Source: Roseateles sp. SL47 (GTDB lineage: Bacteria > Pseudomonadota > Gammaproteobacteria > Burkholderiales > Burkholderiaceae_C). Taken from it: a DNA stretch of 64,000 bases. The notes beneath the pieces were generated by a model that ran no database searches, was not told the origin of the DNA, and saw only the letters and a list, made by a program, of their open reading frames with translations. The position numbers and the translations under genes were made by a program. Of this stretch, positions 47,966 to 60,315 are shown in pieces. The stretch lies in contig NZ_CP113068.1 in assembly GCF_026625885.1 (NCBI RefSeq), positions 3,596,001 to 3,660,000 of the forward strand, read 5' to 3'. Numbering within the stretch: the stretch's first letter is position 1; the number at the start of each line of letters is the position of its first letter.

Positions 47966-48220
47966 ATGAGCGAAGCTGTGGATCAACAGATCGAGCCGCG
48001 CCTCCTTCCATGCCCGTTCTGCGGCCACGCCGAGCCGGTGCTTGAAGACGCTCGCACGATCTGGATCGTGCGTTGCAAATGTGCCGCCTGCGTTCTCGGT
48101 GAACGTGCGCCTGAGCCAGATGGCAGCGAATCCGATGCCTACTGGGAGCGTATTCGCCAGACCGCTATCGACGCATGGAATCGGCGGTCTCCCATCCCAG
48201 CGCTGACTGACGTCAGGTGA
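47966..48220 (+). CDS. Lar-family restriction alleviation protein
   Basis: An 84-residue protein with the Lar signature: PCPFCGHAEPVLED, a second Cys pair in RCKCAACVLG and a final AIDAWNRRSP. Lar of the Rac prophage modulates type I restriction to favour unmodified phage DNA; whether this homologue does so is not known. A strong GAGGAG site precedes ATG 47966. Confidence 0.82.
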   Translation: MSEAVDQQIEPRLLPCPFCGHAEPVLEDARTIWIVRCKCAACVLGERAPEPDGSESDAYWERIRQTAIDAWNRRSPIPALTDVR

Positions 48221-48227
48221 GCTGACG

Positions 48228-48533
48228 ATGCCCGTGTATCGCCAGCAGCCCGGTCGCCCCGGCTTCATGCACATCAAGCTCGGCGGCCGCGGCTCCAAGA
48301 ACCCACCGGCCCCATGCGTCGCGCGCGCATGGATCGAGGGCAAGGACGAGCGCTGCGCCTGCATCAGCAGCTTCCTCTGCGATCACGAAATGAGCGACGG
48401 CCGGACCTGCGACGCGCCACTGTGTGACGCACACGCGCACCAGGTCGCCAAGAACCGGCACCTCTGCCCGGCTCACTTCGCGGCCTACCGCGAGCGTGAG
48501 CCCGACCTGTTCTCCGGCCCAGCCGAGACCTGA
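48228..48533 (+). CDS. Phage Cys/His-rich hypothetical protein
   Basis: A 101-residue protein with CACISSFLCDHEMSDGRTCD and CDAHAHQVAKNRHLCPAHF, giving several possible zinc ligands. This type is common in Mu-like early regions next to Lar. It is 7 bases after Lar and shares TGATG with the next frame. Function is unknown. Confidence 0.6.
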   Translation: MPVYRQQPGRPGFMHIKLGGRGSKNPPAPCVARAWIEGKDERCACISSFLCDHEMSDGRTCDAPLCDAHAHQVAKNRHLCPAHFAAYREREPDLFSGPAET

Positions 48534-48728
48534 TGGCCGCGTCGGCCTGGGCGATGGTGAAGCTCCACGTCTCGTGGGGTGAGGTGCCGCCATTCGGCGC
48601 CGTGCTGCAGATGCGCACGGGCCGCCGCTGCCAGGTCATCGGCGTCCGAGGCCACACCCTTGCGGGCCATCGTTCTGCCTCCCGACGCCCCTATCGATCC
48701 CGGCAGGCCAGTGCTTGCGTGGCAGTGA
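48533..48728 (+). pseudogene. Small phage protein, apparent frameshift
   Basis: The first 42 codons (LHVSWGEVPPFGAVLQMRTG, RRCQVIGVRGHTL) look like a small phage protein family that continues with RAIVLPPDAPIDPGRPVLAW. That continuation is present, but in another frame, reached if one T of the TT at 48660-48661 is removed. The corrected frame then meets TGA at 48726, where the family would have Trp (TGG). The uncorrected frame runs on to 48841 with low-complexity Arg/Ser sequence. Recognition of the family is from memory of similar phage proteins. Confidence 0.5.
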
Positions 48729-48803
48729 GCGTCCCGCGCCAGGAAGAAGGGCTGCAACGCACTTTGAACCTGTGGATAACCGGGTTTCAAGGGCGGTTTC
48801 ATA

Positions 48804-48935
48804 CTTCCACCTTTCCCCGAAGCCCCTCTTGCGCGCCGTAGCGCTAAGTTGTTGATGTTGCTGCTGATTACTAGAAAGGTGGAAGTGGCCCGAAAGCTGG
48901 AAGTTCACTTCCAGCTTCTCGCTCGAAGGTGGAAG
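48804..48935. repeat. Cluster of GGAAG-core repeats with perfect hairpin
   Basis: Five copies of a 10-12 base element: CTTCCACCTTTC at 48804-48815, its exact inverse GAAAGGTGGAAG at 48874-48885, AAGCTGGAAG at 48894-48903, its inverse CTTCCAGCTT at 48908-48917 (loop TTCA, perfect 10-bp hairpin), and GAAGGTGGAAG at 48925-48935. They lie in the gene-free end of the prophage and look like binding sites for one protein. Confidence 0.75.
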
Positions 48936-49235
48936 CGCTCCATCAGCCCATTGCTGGCGCTTCGGCCCGTCTGGCCCTATGAAATGGTCCTGCGCGGGCC
49001 AGAACAGGCCCCATGACAGTTTCCGCTGTCGTCCGCCCCCGTGGGCCTCAGATCGTGCGCCCGCGCTTTCTGGCGGCGTTTGACCGGGCATGGGCTAAGT
49101 GCCTGTCCCGCCAAGGTTTTCGCCCGCCTTAACCCACCAAGGCCCGGCTCTTCCCAGTTCCGTTCCCCTGCGCCCCCTCACAGCTCCAGGCCACAGTCAG
49201 TCTGAAGTGGGGGCTGCAGCACACCCCCAGCATGA
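48842..49235. other. Gene-poor right end of the prophage
   Basis: Apart from the repeat cluster, I see no secure gene. A 39-codon open frame at 49014-49133 (VRPRGPQIVRPRFLAAFDRA near its start) has phage-like wording and could be a truncated gene. The boundary with host DNA probably lies between about 49130 and 49230, because the LacI-type gene that follows has ordinary host character. No direct target duplication could be identified by eye. Confidence 0.4.
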
Positions 49236-50261
49236 TCAGCAACTGCCTCGCATCAGCAGCTCAAACCCCAGGTCCACACACGGCTGTTCCACCGCCTCGC
49301 CGCGCATCAGGGTGATCAGCATCTCTGCCGCCCTCAGGCCGATCTCGCCGCGAGGGGTGCGGACGGTGGAGAGCGGGGGCAGCATCTGCTCCCCCCCCGT
49401 CAGGTCATTGAAGCCCGCAATCGCCACCTGGCCCGGCACCTGGATGCCGCGGCGCAGGGCTTGGAGCAGCGCGCCCTGGGCCAGGTCGTCGTTGTTGAAA
49501 AAGATGGCGTCCACGTCCGGCGCTTCGGCCAGCACCCGATCAAACATCTGCGCGCCCAGCGCAAATGAGGAGGGCGCCGCATCCATGAACTCCAGCTGCG
49601 GGTCATGCAGCGCGCCCAACGCCGCCCGGTAGCCGGTGGCCCGTTGCAGCGTGCGCGGGTCCAGTTGCGCGGCCGCAAAGGCAATCCGGCGGTAGCCCCG
49701 GTCCCGCAGGGCCTGCGTCATCGCGCGGCCGGCTTCTTCCTGCGAAAACCCCACCGAATACAACCCGCTGCCTTGCCGGTTTTCCATCAGGTGTACACAA
49801 GGCACACCGCTGCCCATCAGCAAGCTGCGCGCCGCATCGGTGCGATCAAAGCCCGTCACCAGCAGCCCCGCAGGACGGTTCATCAGGTAGGTGCGCAGCA
49901 GTGCCTCCTCTTCCTCCGGCTGATAGTGCGTCACACCGATCATGCTCTGGTAGCCCGCCGACAGCAGTGTGCGCTGGGCCGCGTCCAGCAGGTCCACAAA
50001 CAGTGCGTTGGACAACAAGGGAATCAGCAGCACCACCTGGTTGCTGCGCGCCGAAGCCAGTGCCCGGGCGGCCGGGTCCGGCACATACCCCAGCGCCCGC
50101 ACCGCCACCTGCACCCGCTCCACCAGGTCCGCCGCCACCCCGCGTTCCCCACGCAAGGCCCGCGATGCGGTAATGGGGCTCACCCCCGCTGCCACCGCCA
50201 CATCCTGCAATGTGACCCGGCCAGTCGCACGGCGTCGTTTCGGGGCAGGTGGCTGTGTCAT
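49236..50261 (-). CDS. LacI-family transcriptional regulator (gluconate type)
   Basis: A 341-residue repressor with an N-terminal LacI helix-turn-helix (VTLQDVAVAAGVSPITASRA, then LRGERGVAADLVERV) and a periplasmic-binding-protein-like sensor domain from residue 60 on. It resembles GntR of the gluconate system and is divergent from the gluconokinase gene. ATG 50261 is chosen; ATG 50282 would add seven residues. Two matching 14-base palindromes in the intergenic region are probable operators. Confidence 0.88.
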   Translation of the reverse strand: MTQPPAPKRRRATGRVTLQDVAVAAGVSPITASRALRGERGVAADLVERVQVAVRALGYVPDPAARALASARSNQVVLLIPLLSNALFVDLLDAAQRTLLSAGYQSMIGVTHYQPEEEEALLRTYLMNRPAGLLVTGFDRTDAARSLLMGSGVPCVHLMENRQGSGLYSVGFSQEEAGRAMTQALRDRGYRRIAFAAAQLDPRTLQRATGYRAALGALHDPQLEFMDAAPSSFALGAQMFDRVLAEAPDVDAIFFNNDDLAQGALLQALRRGIQVPGQVAIAGFNDLTGGEQMLPPLSTVRTPRGEIGLRAAEMLITLMRGEAVEQPCVDLGFELLMRGSC

Positions 50262-50303
50262 GGTGCGTATTTTCCCTAGCATGGTGCGTGGCGCTCCGGC
50301 GTA

Positions 50304-50317
50304 GGATAGCGCTACCC
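50304..50317. promoter_or_regulatory. LacI-type operator O1
   Basis: GGATAGCGCTACCC, a near match to the palindrome GGATAGCGCTATCC, located 43 bases upstream of the regulator's start. A second copy lies 142 bases away. Position and symmetry indicate a binding site for the divergent LacI-family protein. Confidence 0.7.
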
Positions 50318-50409
50318 ACCCGGCGGCAGGAGCGGTAGATCCCCTGAGAGATCCACCACCGGCCGCAAGGGCGCGAGCTGCCTCAGGCAGCCGCAGCAGG
50401 AGACAACCG

Positions 50410-50438
50410 GACGGCGAAGGTTTCGCCGTCTCTTTTTT
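50410..50438 (+). terminator. Intrinsic terminator in the gluconokinase leader
   Basis: Perfect 9-bp stem (GACGGCGAA / TTCGCCGTC) with the loop GGT, followed by TCTTTTTT. It lies upstream of the gluconokinase start and no plus-strand gene precedes it, so it can act only on a leader transcript starting near 50320. Two other small hairpins (50338-50353 and 50377-50391) precede it. Confidence 0.75.
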
Positions 50439-50445
50439 AATAATG

Positions 50446-50459
50446 GGACAGCGCTATCC
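50446..50459. promoter_or_regulatory. LacI-type operator O2
   Basis: GGACAGCGCTATCC, one base off the perfect palindrome, 33 bases before the preferred gluconokinase start. With O1 it brackets the leader and terminator; DNA looping between the two sites is possible. Confidence 0.7.
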
Positions 50460-50491
50460 AATGGATGGCGAACAAGGAAGGCCAGACGCCA

Positions 50492-51121
50492 ATGGCTGAA
50501 GAAGAGACCTCCCTGGCCCCGGCGGCCTCCATCGTGGTGATGGGGGTGGCGGGCTGTGGCAAGACCAGTGTCGGTGCGGCGTTGGCGCGCAGTCTGCGCT
50601 GGCCCTTCATTGAGGGCGATGCCCATCATTCTCCGTCCTCGATTGCCAAGATGCAGGCGGGCCAAGCGCTCACCGATGAGGACCGTTGGGGCTGGCTCGA
50701 CCGGCTCGGCGCCTTGTTGCAGGCGCCCGGGCCGGTGGTGCTCAGCTGCTCGGCCTTGAAGCGGGCGTATCGGGACCGCCTGCGCACGGCCCATCCCCCA
50801 CTGCAGTTTGTTTACATCGACATCAGCCGGGACCTGGCCTTGGCCCGGGTGACCGCCCGTGCAGCCGGCCACATCTTCCCGGCGAGCCTGGTGGAAAGCC
50901 AGTTCGCCACGCTGGAATCGCCTGTGGGGGAGGCCGGTGTGATGACCGTTTCGGCGGAGCTTGCGCTCGAGGATCAACTGCAATCGATCCTGGCGCAACG
51001 TTTGGCGCAGCCCGTCCAGCGTCCTGACGCCGCCACAGGCGCAACAGATGCCGCAGCGGCAGCTGCGGCAGCATCGTCATCCGCGCTTCCTCATTCTTCC
51101 TCCCCGGAGACAGGTCCATGA
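50492..51121 (+). CDS. Gluconokinase
   Basis: Phosphorylates D-gluconate to 6-phosphogluconate with ATP. The product of 209 residues has the P-loop GVAGCGKTSVG near residue 20, FIEGDAHHSPSSIAKMQAGQ and SCSALKRAYRDRLR, all typical of GntK. ATG 50492 has AAGGAAGG ten bases upstream; ATG 50465 is in frame but lies close to operator O2. The C-terminal 40 residues are Ala/Ser-rich and beyond the usual end of the enzyme. It is coupled by ATGA to the TRAP genes. Confidence 0.9.
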   Translation: MAEEETSLAPAASIVVMGVAGCGKTSVGAALARSLRWPFIEGDAHHSPSSIAKMQAGQALTDEDRWGWLDRLGALLQAPGPVVLSCSALKRAYRDRLRTAHPPLQFVYIDISRDLALARVTARAAGHIFPASLVESQFATLESPVGEAGVMTVSAELALEDQLQSILAQRLAQPVQRPDAATGATDAAAAAAAASSSALPHSSSPETGP

Positions 51122-51678
51122 CACCCACCACCGCTCCTCCGCCGTCGTCCGTGCCGCCCGGGCTCCCATCCGTGCCTCCCGCCCAGGCGGAGCCACGTCC
51201 GCTCTGGCTGCGCCTGGCCGAAGGCGCCATGGCCCTGTGCCTGGGCGTGATGGCGCTGGCCGTGTTTGTGAATGTGGTGCTGCGTTATGGCTTCGGCAGT
51301 GGTGTGGCCGCCAGCGAGGAACTGGCGCGGCTGCTGTTTGTGTGGATGGTCTTCATCGGCGCCACGGCCGCTTATCCGCTGGGTGAGCACATGGCCTTCA
51401 CCAGCCTGCTGCTTCCGCTGCGGCGCCGCAAGACGCTGATGATGGGTGTGGCTGCGCTGATCCGCATCGCCGTGGTGGCGGCTGCCGTCATGGTGGCCTG
51501 GGGCGCCTGGCAGCAGGTGGTCGTGGGCCTGGACAGTCGCTCGGTGGTGCTGGGCTATTCCAATGCGCTGCTGCCGCTGCCGGCGCTCCTCAGCAGTGCG
51601 CTGATCGGCCTCATGGCCTTGTGGCAGTTGGTGCGTGCCCGGCCGTTGGAGCTGGACCACGAGCTGGACGTGGAGTGA
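51118..51678 (+). CDS. TRAP transporter small permease (DctQ type)
   Basis: Four-helix small membrane subunit of a tripartite ATP-independent transporter, 186 residues. It has a Pro/Ser-rich cytosolic start and the DctQ signature VNVVLRYGFGSGVAASEELA. It overlaps the gluconokinase stop by four bases. Together with the next two genes it forms a complete transporter, most likely for gluconate or a related aldonate judging from the kinase. Confidence 0.9.
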   Translation: MTPTTAPPPSSVPPGLPSVPPAQAEPRPLWLRLAEGAMALCLGVMALAVFVNVVLRYGFGSGVAASEELARLLFVWMVFIGATAAYPLGEHMAFTSLLLPLRRRKTLMMGVAALIRIAVVAAAVMVAWGAWQQVVVGLDSRSVVLGYSNALLPLPALLSSALIGLMALWQLVRARPLELDHELDVE

Positions 51679-51686
51679 CGCCGACC

Positions 51687-52979
51687 ATGAGCAACGAAGC
51701 ACTCTCCTTCATCGTTTTCGTCGTTGGCATGCTGGTGCTGATGGGCCTGGGCATCCCCATGGCTTTTGCACTGGTGCTCACCGGCGCCGGCATGGCCTGG
51801 GCCCTGGACTTCTGGGACACCCAACTGCTGGCGCAAAACCTGGTGGCCGGCATCGACAGCTTCCCGCTGCTGGCCGTGCCCTTTTTCATCCTGGCCGGTG
51901 AGCTGATGAATGCTGGCGGGATCAGCCGGCGCATCATCGAGATGGCCCAGGCCTGGGTGGGGCACATCCGGGGTGGGTTGGGATTCGTGGCCATCGGGGC
52001 CGCCGTGCTGATGGCCAGCATGAGTGGCTCCGCCCTGGCCGACACCGCAGCGCTGGCCACCATCCTGCTGCCAATGATGAAGCGTCATGGCTACCCCATG
52101 GCCACCTCCGCCGGCCTGATCGCCTCGGGCGGCATCATCGCCCCGATCATTCCGCCGTCCATGCCCTTCGTGATCTACGGGGTGACCACCAACACCTCGA
52201 TCTCGGCCCTGTTTGTCTCCGGCATCGTGCCTGGTCTGGTGATGGGGCTGGGCCTGCTGCTGGCCTGGAAACTGCAGCTGCGCAAGATCGATCTGCCGGA
52301 AGGCGAAGCCCTTCCCTGGGGCGATCGGCTGCGTGCCACCTTCAAGGCCTTCTGGGCGCTGTTGATGCCGGTGATCATCATCGGCGGCATGAAGTCGGGG
52401 GTGTTCACGCCCACCGAGGCCGCCGTGGTGGCCGCCTTTTACGCGCTGATCATCAGCTTCCTGGTGCACCGTGAGATGAGCTTCGGCCAGTTGCATGGCG
52501 TGCTGGTGCGTGCAGCCAAGACCACCGCAGTGGTGATGTTCCTGTGTGCGGGCGCCCAGGTGGCCAGCTACATGATCACCCTGGCGGACCTGCCGGGGGT
52601 GCTCACCCAGTGGCTGGGCGGGTTGATCGAATCGCCGCGTCTGCTGATGGCGCTGATGATGGTGCTGCTGGTGCTTATCGGCACGGCGCTGGATCTCACC
52701 CCCACCATCCTGATCTTTGCACCGGTGATGCTGCCGATCGCGGTGAAGGCCGGTATCGACCCGGTGTACTTCGGCCTGATGTTCGTGCTCAATGGCGCCA
52801 TTGGCCTGATCACCCCGCCGGTGGGCACGGTACTGAATGTGGTGGCGGGGGTGGGGCGCCTGTCCATGCACCAGGTCATCCGGGGCGTGAATCCGTTCCT
52901 CATCACCTATGCGCTGATCCTGGTGGCATTCACCTGCTTCCCATCGCTGGTCACGGTGCCGATGCACTGGTGGCGGTGA
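51687..52979 (+). CDS. TRAP transporter large permease (DctM type)
   Basis: Large membrane subunit, 430 residues with about 12 hydrophobic helices. Diagnostic segments are GSALADTAALATILLPMMKR, IAPIIPPSMPFVIYGVTTNT and the C-terminal GAIGLITPPVGTVLNVVAGV. It uses an ion gradient (normally sodium) for uptake. It starts 8 bases after the small permease gene. Confidence 0.93.
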   Translation: MSNEALSFIVFVVGMLVLMGLGIPMAFALVLTGAGMAWALDFWDTQLLAQNLVAGIDSFPLLAVPFFILAGELMNAGGISRRIIEMAQAWVGHIRGGLGFVAIGAAVLMASMSGSALADTAALATILLPMMKRHGYPMATSAGLIASGGIIAPIIPPSMPFVIYGVTTNTSISALFVSGIVPGLVMGLGLLLAWKLQLRKIDLPEGEALPWGDRLRATFKAFWALLMPVIIIGGMKSGVFTPTEAAVVAAFYALIISFLVHREMSFGQLHGVLVRAAKTTAVVMFLCAGAQVASYMITLADLPGVLTQWLGGLIESPRLLMALMMVLLVLIGTALDLTPTILIFAPVMLPIAVKAGIDPVYFGLMFVLNGAIGLITPPVGTVLNVVAGVGRLSMHQVIRGVNPFLITYALILVAFTCFPSLVTVPMHWWR

Positions 52980-53071
52980 CTGCACCGTCGATCCCACTGA
53001 TCCAACAAGGTCCCAACCCCAACCCCAACCCCAAGCGCACAGCGTTGACAAGGTCCAACAAGGAGACTCCC

Positions 53072-54097
53072 ATGAAGTGCTTGCCGATTCGTCGTCTGAC
53101 CCTCGCCGCCGCTGCGGCTTCCCTGCTGCTGGCAGCCCTGCCGGCCGCTGCGCAGGAGATCAAGCCCCGCCTGATCCGCTTCGGGTACGGTCTGGCGGAA
53201 AACAGCAACCAGGGCCGGGCGGTCAAGGTGTTTGCGGACGAGGTGCTGAAGCTCTCCGGCGGCAAGATGAAGGTGCGTGCCATCGGCGGCGCGGCGCTGG
53301 GGCCGGACACCCAGATGCAACAGGCCTTGATTGGTGGCGCCCAGGAAATGATGGTGGGCTCCACCGCCACGCTGGTGGGCATTGCCAAGGAAATGGCGCT
53401 GTGGGATACGCCCTTTCTGATCAACAACACCCGTGAAGCCGATGCGTTGCTGGATGGCCCGGTGGGGGACAAGGTGCGCGCCAAGCTGGAAGAGAAGGGC
53501 ATGGTGGGCCTGGTGTATTGGGAGAACGGTTTCCGCAATCTCACCAACAGCAAGCGGCCCGTGGCGAAGCTCGAAGACCTGGACGGCATCAAGCTGCGCG
53601 TCATGCAGAACAATGTCTTCCTGGACAGCTTCAAGCAGTTGGGCGCCAATGCCGTCCCCCTGCCGTATTCCGAGCTGTTCACGGCGCTGGAAACCAATGC
53701 GGTGGACGGGCAGGAGAATCCCTACAACACGATCCTGTCGGCCAAGTTCTACGAGGTTCAGAAGTACCTGACCATCACCAATCACGTCTACAGCCCGTGG
53801 ATCGTGACGGTGAGCAAGAAGTTCTGGGACGGTCTGTCCAAGGACGAGAAGGCCGTGCTGCAAAAGGCCGCTGTGGCCAGCCGCGACTTTGAACGCAAGG
53901 ACACTCGTGACGAGGCGGCCAAGGCCTTGGCTGCGCTCAAGGCCAAGGGCATGCAGGTCAATGAACTGACGCCCGCCGAAGCCGCTCGCATGCGCGACAA
54001 GCTGACCCGGGTGAATGCCGGTGTGGCCACGCAGGTGGGCATGGAGCTGTGGAACGAGACCCAGGCCCAGTTGGCGAAGCTGCGCGGCGGGAAGTGA
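53072..54097 (+). CDS. TRAP transporter substrate-binding protein (DctP type)
   Basis: Periplasmic solute-binding protein of 341 residues, with a signal peptide of about 25 residues ending ALPAAAQ. It has the DctP features VKVFADEVLKLSGGKMKVRA, NGFRNLTNSKRPV and VPLPYSELFTALETNAVDGQ, with the conserved Arg that holds a carboxylate. It follows the permease genes, separated by 92 bases with a (CCAACC)n simple repeat. AAGGAGA precedes the start. Confidence 0.93.
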   Translation: MKCLPIRRLTLAAAAASLLLAALPAAAQEIKPRLIRFGYGLAENSNQGRAVKVFADEVLKLSGGKMKVRAIGGAALGPDTQMQQALIGGAQEMMVGSTATLVGIAKEMALWDTPFLINNTREADALLDGPVGDKVRAKLEEKGMVGLVYWENGFRNLTNSKRPVAKLEDLDGIKLRVMQNNVFLDSFKQLGANAVPLPYSELFTALETNAVDGQENPYNTILSAKFYEVQKYLTITNHVYSPWIVTVSKKFWDGLSKDEKAVLQKAAVASRDFERKDTRDEAAKALAALKAKGMQVNELTPAEAARMRDKLTRVNAGVATQVGMELWNETQAQLAKLRGGK

Positions 54098-54165
54098 GCC
54101 GGGTGCAGGGCCTGCGCAGCGGCTGACGCCCGGCTATATTCCGGGCGTCTTCCGGAGAGAACACC

Positions 54166-55257
54166 ATGGCACCTGCCTCTCATTCCCGCTCGTCGGCTGC
54201 TGCCGGACGCCCCCTGGACCTGGCCCTGCAAGGCGGCGGCTCGCACGGTGCCTTCACCTGGGGCGTGCTGGATGCCTTGCTGGAGGATGGGTCGATGACG
54301 CTGGACGGGGTGTCCGGCACCAGCGCCGGGGCGATGAATGCGGCGGTGCTGGCCACCGGTTATGCCCAGGGCGGGGCCGCAGGTGCGCGCGAGGCGCTGC
54401 GGGCCTTCTGGCAGGCGGTTTCAGGTGTGCCGGCCTGCTTTGGCCTGGCGGGCGAGGCCACGCCTCATGCGGACACGGTCGCGCCGGCGTCTTTGCCGGC
54501 CTGGCTCTACAACCGCAGTGCGTGGCCCGGGGCGGTGGCCTGGGATGCCTGGCTGCGGCTGTGGAGTCCCTATCAACTCAATCCGTTCAACCTCGACCCG
54601 CTGCGCAACATCGTGCGCCAGCATGTGGACGAGCAGGCGCTGCGTGAAGGGCCGATCAAGGTGTTTGTCACGGCCACGTCGGTGCGTACCGGCCAGCCTC
54701 GGGTGTTCAGCGACGGCGATTTGAGCATTGAAGCGCTGATGGCTTCGGCCTGCCTGCCCCGCAGCGCGCAGACGGTGGTGATCGACGGCGAGCCATTCTG
54801 GGACGGCGGGTTTTCCGGCAACCCGGCGCTGTGGCCGCTGGTCTACGGCACACAGACCGATGATGTGCTGCTGGTGCAGATCAATCCGCGCGAGCACGCT
54901 GGCATCCCGAAGACGGCGGCCGAGATTGATGACCGCATCAACGAGATCACCTTCAATGCCAGCCTGGTGGCCGAACTGCGGGCCATTGCCTTTGTGCAGC
55001 GGCTGCTGCGTGACCGTCGGGTCGATCCGAGTCACTACAAGGCGATGCGGCTGCACCGCGTTGCGGATGAGGCGGGCCTGGCGCCGTTTGGTGCGTCGAG
55101 CAAGCTCAATACCGATTGGCGGCTGCTGACCACACTGTTTGATCTGGGCCGTGCCGCAGCGCTGAAGTGGCTGGGGCATTGCGCCAAGCATGTGGGCAAA
55201 GAGAGTACGCTGGATATTGGCGAGGTGTTCCTGGCCAATCGGGTGAACAAGGCGTGA
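54166..55257 (+). CDS. Patatin-like phospholipase
   Basis: Lipid acyl hydrolase of 363 residues with a Ser-Asp dyad. Features are the oxyanion loop LQGGGSHGAFTWGVLDAL, nucleophile GTSAGAMNAAV (Ser near residue 47) and the aspartate in WDGGFSGNPALWPL near residue 209. No signal peptide is visible, so it is probably cytosolic or loosely membrane associated. It stands alone after the TRAP operon. Confidence 0.88.
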   Translation: MAPASHSRSSAAAGRPLDLALQGGGSHGAFTWGVLDALLEDGSMTLDGVSGTSAGAMNAAVLATGYAQGGAAGAREALRAFWQAVSGVPACFGLAGEATPHADTVAPASLPAWLYNRSAWPGAVAWDAWLRLWSPYQLNPFNLDPLRNIVRQHVDEQALREGPIKVFVTATSVRTGQPRVFSDGDLSIEALMASACLPRSAQTVVIDGEPFWDGGFSGNPALWPLVYGTQTDDVLLVQINPREHAGIPKTAAEIDDRINEITFNASLVAELRAIAFVQRLLRDRRVDPSHYKAMRLHRVADEAGLAPFGASSKLNTDWRLLTTLFDLGRAAALKWLGHCAKHVGKESTLDIGEVFLANRVNKA

Positions 55258-55333
55258 ACCTGGCGAGAACCTGGCGTGAGCAAGGCGAGAACCTTGCGTG
55301 AACCTGGCGTTAGGCCACGCCTCCCATCGTCCG

Positions 55334-56800
<1,467 letters not shown>

Positions 56801-56824
56801 CAGGGCACCCCCTTGAGCTGAGAC

Positions 56825-59713
<2,889 letters not shown>

Positions 59714-59833
59714 GGCGGTGATCCTGAAGGGCGGCGAGGCGGGCGGCCGGCGAGGGGCGGGGCAGGGGGATCCGGCAACCGTGGGCGGGCAGGGCCAGCG
59801 GCCCTGCGCGCCACGGTCATTGAAGCAACGGGA

Positions 59834-60208
59834 TCAGCTGTTCTTCAGCAGTTCGTCGTAGGCGGTGCTGTCCATCAGGCCATCCAGCTCGGCCGCATTG
59901 GCCAGCTTGACCTTGAAGAACCAGCCGGCCTTGAGCGGGTCGGAGTTGGCCAGGGACGGGTCGTCGCGCAGCGATTCGTTCACTTCCACGATCTCGCCGG
60001 ACACCGGAGCGTAAACGTCGGCAGCGGCCTTCACCGACTCCACCACGCCCGCCACTTCCTTGGCGGCATAGGTCTTGCCAACTTCCGGCAGGTCAACAAA
60101 CACCACGTCGCCCAGGGCGTCCTGGGCATGCACGGTGATGCCCACGGTGGCGGTGCCGTCGGCGTGGATCTCGACCCATTCATGGTCGGGCGTGTACTTG
60201 ATGGTCAT
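59834..60208 (-). CDS. gcvH: Glycine cleavage system H protein
   Basis: Lipoyl carrier of the glycine cleavage complex, 124 residues. It begins [18 protein letters not shown] and carries the lipoylated lysine in [20 protein letters not shown] near residue 60. ATG 60208 is preferred; the in-frame upstream MTEPL extension is unlike the family. Confidence 0.97.
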   Translation of the reverse strand: MTIKYTPDHEWVEIHADGTATVGITVHAQDALGDVVFVDLPEVGKTYAAKEVAGVVESVKAAADVYAPVSGEIVEVNESLRDDPSLANSDPLKAGWFFKVKLANAAELDGLMDSTAYDELLKNS

Positions 60209-60315
60209 GAGAGGCTCCGTCAAAAAGGGCGGAAGAGTCGCTGAAAAATCCGGATCAGATTCCGGGTGGATCCAGGTGGATCCCGTGGGATCCGGGCGGA
60301 TGTGCTGAAACAGGC

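Noticed and set aside
48636..49091. Minus-strand 151-codon frame through the repeat cluster
   Set aside because: Crosses the inverted-repeat array and the phage pseudogene; no family resemblance and no ribosome site.
50317..50440. Glycine riboswitch in the gluconokinase leader
   Set aside because: A few words resemble the class (GAGAGA, CTCAGGCA), but the conserved joints are absent and the downstream genes do not fit.
53013..53034. (CCAACC)n run as a CRISPR or regulatory array
   Set aside because: A short simple-sequence repeat between two TRAP genes with no spacers; ordinary slippage.
55258..55333. Repeated GAACCTGGCG words after the patatin gene as a regulatory array
   Set aside because: Short irregular repeats in a 76-base gap between convergent genes; no symmetry or spacing pattern.
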